Shown piece after piece: positions 57,400 to 64,000 of a stretch of 64,000 nt of DNA. Source of the stretch: Acanthaster planci (taxonomy: Eukaryota > Echinodermata > Asteroidea > Valvatida > Acanthasteridae); NCBI RefSeq assembly GCF_001949145.1, contig NW_019091402.1, forward strand, positions 2,515,005 through 2,579,004, in the 5' to 3' direction. The translations under genes and the position numbers were made by a program. The first letter of the stretch is position 1. Each line of letters opens with the position of its first letter. A model generated the notes under the pieces. It searched no databases and was not told the origin of the DNA. It saw nothing but the letters and a program-made list of their open reading frames with translations.

Positions 57400-60300
57400 G
57401 GAATGGAAATGCAGTCACGGTGGAAGTCCATTAGTCTTGCACGCGCAGTATACCAGATGCAGACGAATATTGTCCTCGTTCAGGCTTCCGGGAAGGCTAC
57501 AACAAATTTTCCCAGATCTTGGATTCATTCTCCTGAGCACCCCATGCGGAGTTTCTAATAAAGATGCAGTCGGGAACATAATGCCTTGTTAATATTATAA
57601 CCAAAGCAGCACAGGAGAAATAAATTGACTAATACCTTGTATGTTTTAGTCAATCCGGTACTTTTTGGCTTCAGAAAAAAAGAGAACTTGCAAAGTAGCT
57701 CATCTTTCTTGTCGAAAAGAATTTTGGGGGTTGAGGTTCGGCTTTACTTTTGTTGTTTGTTATGTTTTTAAATTTAATTATTCCGTAGATAATTGTAAAT
57801 TATGACAATCGCACTGCTTGTTTCTTTGGTTATTTTACCTTAAAGTCTTATTGTTAAACAGTTTTTTTACCATTTTTGGCAACGCCTTAGATGGGCTGTG
57901 TTAAAATGAAATAGCAACAACAACACTGGTCATCAGCTGTTCGAGAGAAACATTCCAAGCTTTAAGCTAAAACTGAGTTTCTTTGGGAGGGGGGTCTTGC
58001 TATGCGTCAAAGTTTTGTTTGCGTGTCTACTTCAATTGGAGATCCATTTTGGTCATGCCATACCTAATCCTTCAAATAATAACAAATTATATACATAGTT
58101 TTAACACCTCGGAGTATGGAAATGGATTACCAACAGAATGGTGACAGAGAATATGCATTACCCTGGTAATTGTATTGTTTTCGATCCCTTTTAAAACGCG
58201 AAGGTCATCTTCGCAGAACAAGGACACGATTAACGAATTATAATCGCCTGCATTTCCGTACAAATCGACCATTATTTCGGTTACAATAACAGACCCCGTC
58301 AGAAAGACAGATGAAGTATAGGGATGAATTCAAAGGAAAGTATCAACTTATGCCATTGTCCCAAACCATTTACTAGATCTCAGGAGTTGGGCAAGGCTAA
58401 TATCGGATTCTAGAAAAAGGGTGAAATTGCCTAGCTCGTGTTTCTTTAAGTGGTCATATAGGGTCTATGAACTATTCACATACGCGTAGCATGCTGAAAC
58501 AAGTAGGAAATATAGAGGGCGCACTGCAGAATTGGTGGTTAGTGGCAACATCAATAATATTTGCTCGAACGTAATCTAGTGGAATATTTTTTCGCTGGAA
58601 ATCGAACAGTACAACCTCTCGTACGATTTTCCGTGTAACTGTTCCAATCAGTGGCGTAAATCAGTGCTGGAAATGGGGATGGAGGTGGGGAATGACTTGC
58701 CTGGCCGTAGAAATTTTGAAAAGCTGGGGGGGACACCATATACATGTACACTTTATAGGGGGCGATGTTCATGATAAATATGTACGTCTATAATGTGTAT
58801 CAAATTCATTCAGAATCTTACATCAGAGTGGTACATTTATGGCTTTTTAAAATTGCTTTCCCTTTTTATTCATATTGCAAACATTTTAGTCGTTGGGCAT
58901 CCCAAAAATTCTTCAAAATCCGGTTTAATATTTTTGCTCATCACAAAACAAGTGGGGGATGATTCAATAGCGCACCCCCCCCCCCCAAAAAAATGGGGGG
59001 ATATACACCCACACCAACGCCCATGTTTCCAGTATTAACTACGTCATTTTTATAATACTCCTACCACCCTGAAAATTCTTGCAAATCTCCGAGTCCAAGT
59101 CAGAAGGTGTACGTAGCCCGCTGACTTTACGCCAAATAGGCCCACCCGTTGCGGCTTTTCAAAGTTGATGAAGGAAATCCTGCCAGTTGGGAGCCTCAAG
59201 TCCCAGATCCTTGATCTCCATAATTCTGCAATCAATGCCAATTTTTACCACCTCTTTTTCTGACTTACTTGCTGGGTCACAAAGCTTAATCAGCTTTAAT
59301 GTAGCAGATTGCCACTTCTATGCAGGCACTGTACCCGTGACTACCTAGAAATTTGGGGAATTACGAAAAACCTGAACAAAGTTCTTCAATTAATGCTTGC
59401 GTGCCTTCACACTCATACGTCACAGTAAAAAAGAAAACAATCTTGTAGTTTTCTTCTTTCGGGGAATCCTCACACTAGAACTCTGCGAGCCGTTCATTCT
59501 TTTGCTTCAACAACTCCATCTCTGCTATATATTAATTACAAATTAGGAAAGTTTCATTGTGGGAAAAAATTTACTGTAGGTTTTCCAGGCCAATTTTGGA
59601 AAATGCACGATCTAATTTGTGAAATAAAATTTCATTTTAGCGTAGATCCTGCAAACGACTTAGAACCTGGTTTCATTCTCGCAGTAACAAGCCTTCGACT
59701 TCGTGTTGCATCCTTCAAATCAATGATTGTGCATTACGTTTCATTGAAAAGGTTACATATAGGGCCTACGTGGGATTGACGTATTCCTTGCCAAGTACAA
59801 CAAATGTGCATTCTTATTCGCTGAAAATCTGTCTCTTACCGTAACCCTTCGGAAATGAGTATTCATTTTCATTTGCTGTCATTTAATATCTCAAAATGTA
59901 CGTTCAATTTGATTAGAATATACAAGGTTACACAAATCGTCACACCATTTTAATCATAAATGTCATGTTACTCATTTATAATGTGTTTGTTGCCAAACTG
60001 CTCCCCAAAATATAAAAATTAAGTTTTGGCGATTGAAACGCAGCACAAGAATTAAGGAAGGTTCCCTCGGCGTTATAGGTTTCCTACAATAGTCGGTTTC
60101 CAATGACAACATAAATGGTTTATTTCAATCGTGAATATTCAGACATTTAACCAATCAACTAAACACTTCTAAGAATGTAACTTCTTGACCAGGCGTACGT
60201 TAAATAACATTTCCCGCGAAATTACCTGGAAATTTTCCGAAATCGATTGAGTTCATATTAAGATGAATGCAGGATTGCCGAGGTGCGTTCAATTTCGCGC

Positions 60301-60847
60301 AAAAAATGAATGTCAGCATACAAAACTAGTTCAATATCAGAAAATTGAACGCTGACTCTATATGATTGAAGGCATCCTCCTTGAAATAGAGTTGTTATTT
60401 GTTACATAGAAACGGGGATTAGAATGTTCGTTCTATTTTGGTCGTAAACGCATGCTGCCATCACTAATTCATTGATACATTTTCCGAAATTGGCCGGGAA
60501 AACCTCTATTCAAACTCTAACAATCTTATGAAAAAAAAAAGAAATTTTCTGAAATTTCTTGTTTCCACACTGTGCTACCAAAACGAGTTGAAAATCTGTA
60601 ACTTTTCCAAAATAAGAAAAAGTGGACGAAAAGCTGAGTGTCGAGCCGTAGGGTCGGTCCGAAAGCGTGCGCCAGTCGCTGTGGTAACGAACAGGAGACC
60701 CGTGAGAGAGTTCACGGCTACGACAGCGAAAAGATCGAGCTTTATACTGTTCTTTGGAAAAACCCACCGAGGTACATTTGTAACTGTTCGAGAAAAGAAA
60801 ATACGAAACGATGTGGAAATGTACTTACACACAGCTGAAGATGGAGG
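57400..60847. other. Intergenic stretch without recognisable gene
   Basis: AT-rich. The segment 58649-59022 may be a decayed hAT-like element: left end cagtggcgtaaatc, right end ccaacgcccatg, flanks gttccaat and tttccagt matching at 6 of 8. Nothing else is supported. Confidence 0.45.
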
Positions 60848-61122
60848 GAAGGGGGAACGGGTTAGCACCAATGAGGCCTGGGTTCGAGTCCTGGCTTAGC
60901 CCAGGCTTTAAGTGCATAATTTTGGTGTCCAGTCCATCCTCGCTCTCGCAGGTTTTCTCCGGGTAATCCGGTTTTCTTCTGCCTCTAAAACTAAAACTGG
61001 ACCTTCTTCCAAACTCCATAATGTGATGCTGATTAATAAAGGTTATGAATAAACGTATAGTTGCTGGCGCAAAAAGTCCGAGTGGCTGAAAGCGCCATTA
61101 AAAATCAAAACAACAACCGAAG
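60848..61122 (+). mobile_element. tRNA-derived SINE, same family, internal deletion in the head
   Basis: The B box ggttcgagtcc (60881-60891), the body tctccgggtaatccggttt and the tail gcgccattaaaaatcaaaac match the 35.1-35.4 kb copy. About 23 bases between A box and B box are missing, so this copy probably cannot be transcribed. Confidence 0.8.
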
Positions 61123-61632
61123 ATGGTCCTTTTAGTTCGAGTAGGCCTAATGACTTTAGTTAGACATATAGTTTAACCGAAGGATAGCTCTATGGTTTGA
61201 ATCATGTAGTCGACGGTTTGGAACTCGGCCTTGGGTGTTTTGTAGCGTCGCTGCATATCAATTACCAATTCAACTTATCGATATTGATATGTACCATTCA
61301 CACGAAGATAACTGTATAAAACGTCGTTGACCACGCATAAGTCACGGAAGTTGAGGCCTTTTTAATCGATAAACGACAGCCATGTCTCGTCTTGTCGGAA
61401 AGAAAGGTTGGACCCACCCAAGTTCTTTAAGTCATCTGTCATGCCCACGGTCGTTGAGTCACTGCACAACGGGACGATGTTTGTTACCGCCCTGCGGTGA
61501 CATGATCGATGTTTACATCGTTTCTACCCTGTGCATCATTCATAATCTATATTTAAATACATTGAAGAATTAAATACAACTTGTACATATGAAAAACAAA
61601 TTTCTTTTCATATTCATACTTTCAGGAGGATG

Positions 61633-62045
61633 CAGTGTTTAACGAGTCACAAACTTTGGTCATTTTGACATTGTGATCTCGAGCTGTGTCATTAGGTCAA
61701 AAAGTCGAGTCGAGTCACTTTGTGTAGTCGAGTCGAGTCAAGTACCGAGCTCGAGTCAATTTGAGTCACAAATGTTTGAACAAAATACAATAAGAACACA
61801 ACTACATTTAAGTCATTTTTGGAATTTTTATTTTCATTTAGACATACTAAAAAATTAAGGTAACAATCCCTATCTAGCCAACTAAAATTTTGCTGTTAAT
61901 TGTTTTGAGACTCGAGTCTTATAAGTTTGTATTCGAGTCATTTGGTCGCAGAGACTCTAGTCGAGTCATTTACCCGTCAGGACGAGTCGAGTCGCCAAAA
62001 ATTGTGACTCGAGTCGAGTCATTGACTCCAGCCATTACAACTCTA
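61633..62045. mobile_element. Complete hAT-like MITE with perfect 8-bp target duplication
   Basis: The element starts CAGTGTTTAACGAGTCAC and ends CCATTACAACTCTA, and is flanked exactly by GGAGGATG (61625-61632 and 62046-62053). The interior is packed with gagtcgagtc words on both strands and has no coding remnant. The right end matches the solo end at 23700. Confidence 0.8.
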
Positions 62046-62053
62046 GGAGGATG

Positions 62054-62880
62054 TGCATCGAAAACCCCTTGTTTAAATAGTTATAACAAATCAACTTCAA
62101 CACTTGGTTACCCCTGCTCCCGGTTTAGCGGTAACATTGTTGCTTTCTCTGACATCAAACTTCAGACTGCCCTATACATGATCATGTCAAGATTTTAAAT
62201 GATTGTATGAGAATCGTTCACACCGTGTTCATTTTATTAATTTTTTGTTCATTTTATTTTATTTGGTGCTGAAAATTTCCAGTCAATTTTTTAAGGCTTT
62301 TTTAATCTCGGATTTCCATTTTTATAAATGGCACCTGTTAATAATAGCAAGGCAACATAAATCTAGGATGAACCCCAAATCAGTGGAATTTATGTTGCTA
62401 TATTCTGAGGAATTGTTCGGAGTAAGATTCAGAGATCAACTTGTTCAAAATGGAAGTGGCAACTCCGTAAACTCAAATGGCAAAGTCTGCTTAAACTCCT
62501 TGAGGAAGATTGTTTGATAACAAGGATTACTAAGGAGTTGACGCTTTGACCAGGCCCAACATCACGACAATGACAAGGAAATTGAGTGACATAACTCCAA
62601 GACGCCGCATGTTTAATGCAACATGAGAAGTCCCTTCGATTGTGTTTGCTCAGCTAACGGTGGAGCCACTTTCACATGCAAATCTCTACCGAGTAAACGG
62701 CTGACTCAACGGTCGGGTGGCACGACGTGTACGGCACTTTGGCTTCGCTTGCCATGCAACTATTGTGATGACGAACAATAGCCGACCTCCCGGTTAACTC
62801 AATTCAAAAAAACATAAATCGGCTCACTTGTTCAAAGGGGCATTCCAAATACCAATCATTTTCGAAAGCGGAGTGTACAC
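62054..62880. other. Upstream region of the secreted-protein gene
   Basis: An open frame (62203-62517) has no recognisable family. No other element was identified. Confidence 0.4.
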
Positions 62881-62923
62881 ATTCTGGATTACCTGATACA
62901 ATTTTGACAGCTCTCTAAGGGAT

Positions 62924-62932
62924 GATATATAC
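62924..62932 (+). promoter_or_regulatory. TATA box of the secreted-protein gene
   Basis: gatatatac lies about 70 bases upstream of the start codon, placing transcription start near 62950-62960 and giving a short 5' UTR. Confidence 0.5.
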
Positions 62933-62993
62933 ACTGGATTCTCATCGAGGAAGGTAGAGTCGAGGCCAGAGGAGCTTCTGGAAATTCGTCAAA

Positions 62994-63054
62994 ATGTTCT
63001 GGATGCATACGTTTGGTGTGTTGGTTCTCATAGTCGTTGGAAGTCAAGCGCAGA
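62994..63054 (+). CDS. First coding exon with signal peptide (partial gene)
   Basis: ATG at 62994 (A at -3) encodes MFWMHTFGVLVLIVVGSQAQ, a typical signal peptide: a short head, a hydrophobic core (FGVLVLIVV) and a small-residue cleavage region (GSQA). It ends after one base of the next codon at the ideal donor gtaagt, giving a phase-1 intron, as is usual after signal-peptide exons of extracellular proteins. With the TATA box upstream this is a convincing gene start. The rest of the protein is unknown; no second exon was recognised before 64000. Confidence 0.7.
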
Positions 63055-64000
63055 GTAAGTACACGTTTTCAGTAGGACATGTCAAGTCATATCCGTAAAG
63101 AGTAGCATGATTATATCCATCATGGTGTACTGAAACGTTGCATATTAAATCAAATGCTGACAAACTCTCTAAGCTTTGTGGTAAACCATGTGAATTCTAA
63201 ATACATGTTCATGATATAAATGTAGCAACTAGAATAATGACCGTTATTACATTCAAAAATTTACTCTAAATGCTATGAGCAAAAGATTGTGTTGAGACAG
63301 CTTAGTAGAAAAAAAGAACATTTAAAGAAGCCATGATGCTTTTCAAAAAGATCAACGTCCCCCCCTCAAGAACTGTTGCTTTACATCAAAACATAAATGA
63401 TTGAATCCATAATGGCGAAGGTTTATTTCTACAACTGATTTGGGAATGTGTTGAGGTGGTAGGCCTGCGTGTATGTGATGGTGATATGGTGGTGAATCTG
63501 ACCGTGATTTGTGACGATCACGATGAAAGCCATCACATGTCTGTAGTTGTGATTTCATGGAGATCCCAAAATGAACTTTGTGTTCGACAGCTAAGAGACA
63601 CTATTTGTACGATATTTAGAAATACCGTGCAGGAAGGAAATAGACGGAAACACCAATATTTTGAAAGGATAGTATCGTAAAAAGACCAGCTAAACTCTGT
63701 CCCTGTTTGGTGCATCTAAAGAAATGGCTGTAATTAAGAAAGCTTACACCTGTCTTGATATCAATTTACTGTAGTTTGTGAGGTGCTGTCCATCAATATA
63801 TTGATGTTTCTAGCAGGCCAACGTGGCTTATGGTGTTAGTAAACCCTAATGTCGAAATGGCGTCCGTATATGTATATGGAATCCTTTCTAGTGTAAATCA
63901 TATCATTGGGCGTCGCAATGATACGATTGACCACAAATAAGAAGACTGGAGGAGGCAAAGGAAAAAAAGAAGGAAGACGACGATAATCATCAATCTGCTT
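63055..64000 (+). other. Intron of the secreted-protein gene
   Basis: The sequence from the donor at 63055 to the window end is AT-rich. An open frame at 63456-63680 lacks a convincing acceptor with matching phase, so I do not call it an exon. Confidence 0.45.

Noticed and set aside
63456-63680. Second exon of the secreted-protein gene
   Set aside because: No good acceptor with the required phase, and the peptide shows no extracellular domain pattern.
1-64000. CRISPR arrays, operons, prokaryotic defence systems
   Set aside because: The DNA is clearly metazoan; the tandem repeats lack spacer organisation.

Overview
The window is animal nuclear DNA. Its genes are split by many GT-AG introns, gene-free DNA is abundant and AT-rich, the repeats are tRNA-derived SINEs, hAT-type miniature transposons and decayed LINE pieces, and there is one assembly gap (844 N). 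The large gene is a close relative of vertebrate ARFGEF1/ARFGEF2. Together with the repeat types this suggests a marine invertebrate deuterostome, perhaps an echinoderm, but the species cannot be fixed from sequence alone.

Left part (1-17.6 kb, plus strand): the 3' half of a BIG1/BIG2-type Arf guanine-nucleotide exchange factor gene. Fifteen coding exons (820-16804) join in one frame to 728 residues ending in a stop, covering the conserved region downstream of the catalytic Sec7 domain. The Sec7 domain and the promoter lie left of the window. A 3' UTR with AATAAA at 17554 follows. Its introns hold a 26-bp repeat, a tandem array of tRNA-like units, a 30-bp CCAAT minisatellite, three MITEs and a SINE.

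Middle (17.6-40.5 kb): no gene I can support. It contains SINEs, a LINE 3' end, hAT-like MITEs, foldback elements with 4-bp target duplications, and tandem duplications. Its right part may be 3' UTR of the next gene.

Right part (40.5-57.4 kb, minus strand): a gene spread over 16.5 kb with only four recognisable coding exons. It encodes a predicted 262-residue, acidic, disordered protein starting MGCSGS, a dual-lipidation (myristoyl plus palmitoyl) signature. All its introns are phase 1, two internal exons are symmetric, and the last exon has a tandem NAGNAG acceptor. A palindromic RFX X-box lies about 320 bp upstream of the start codon. I regard this as the most novel gene here.

Far right (57.4-64 kb): repeats, then at 62994 the first exon of a secreted or membrane protein (signal peptide, strong donor, TATA box), whose remaining exons lie beyond the window or were not recognised. 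The three genes show no evident functional link.
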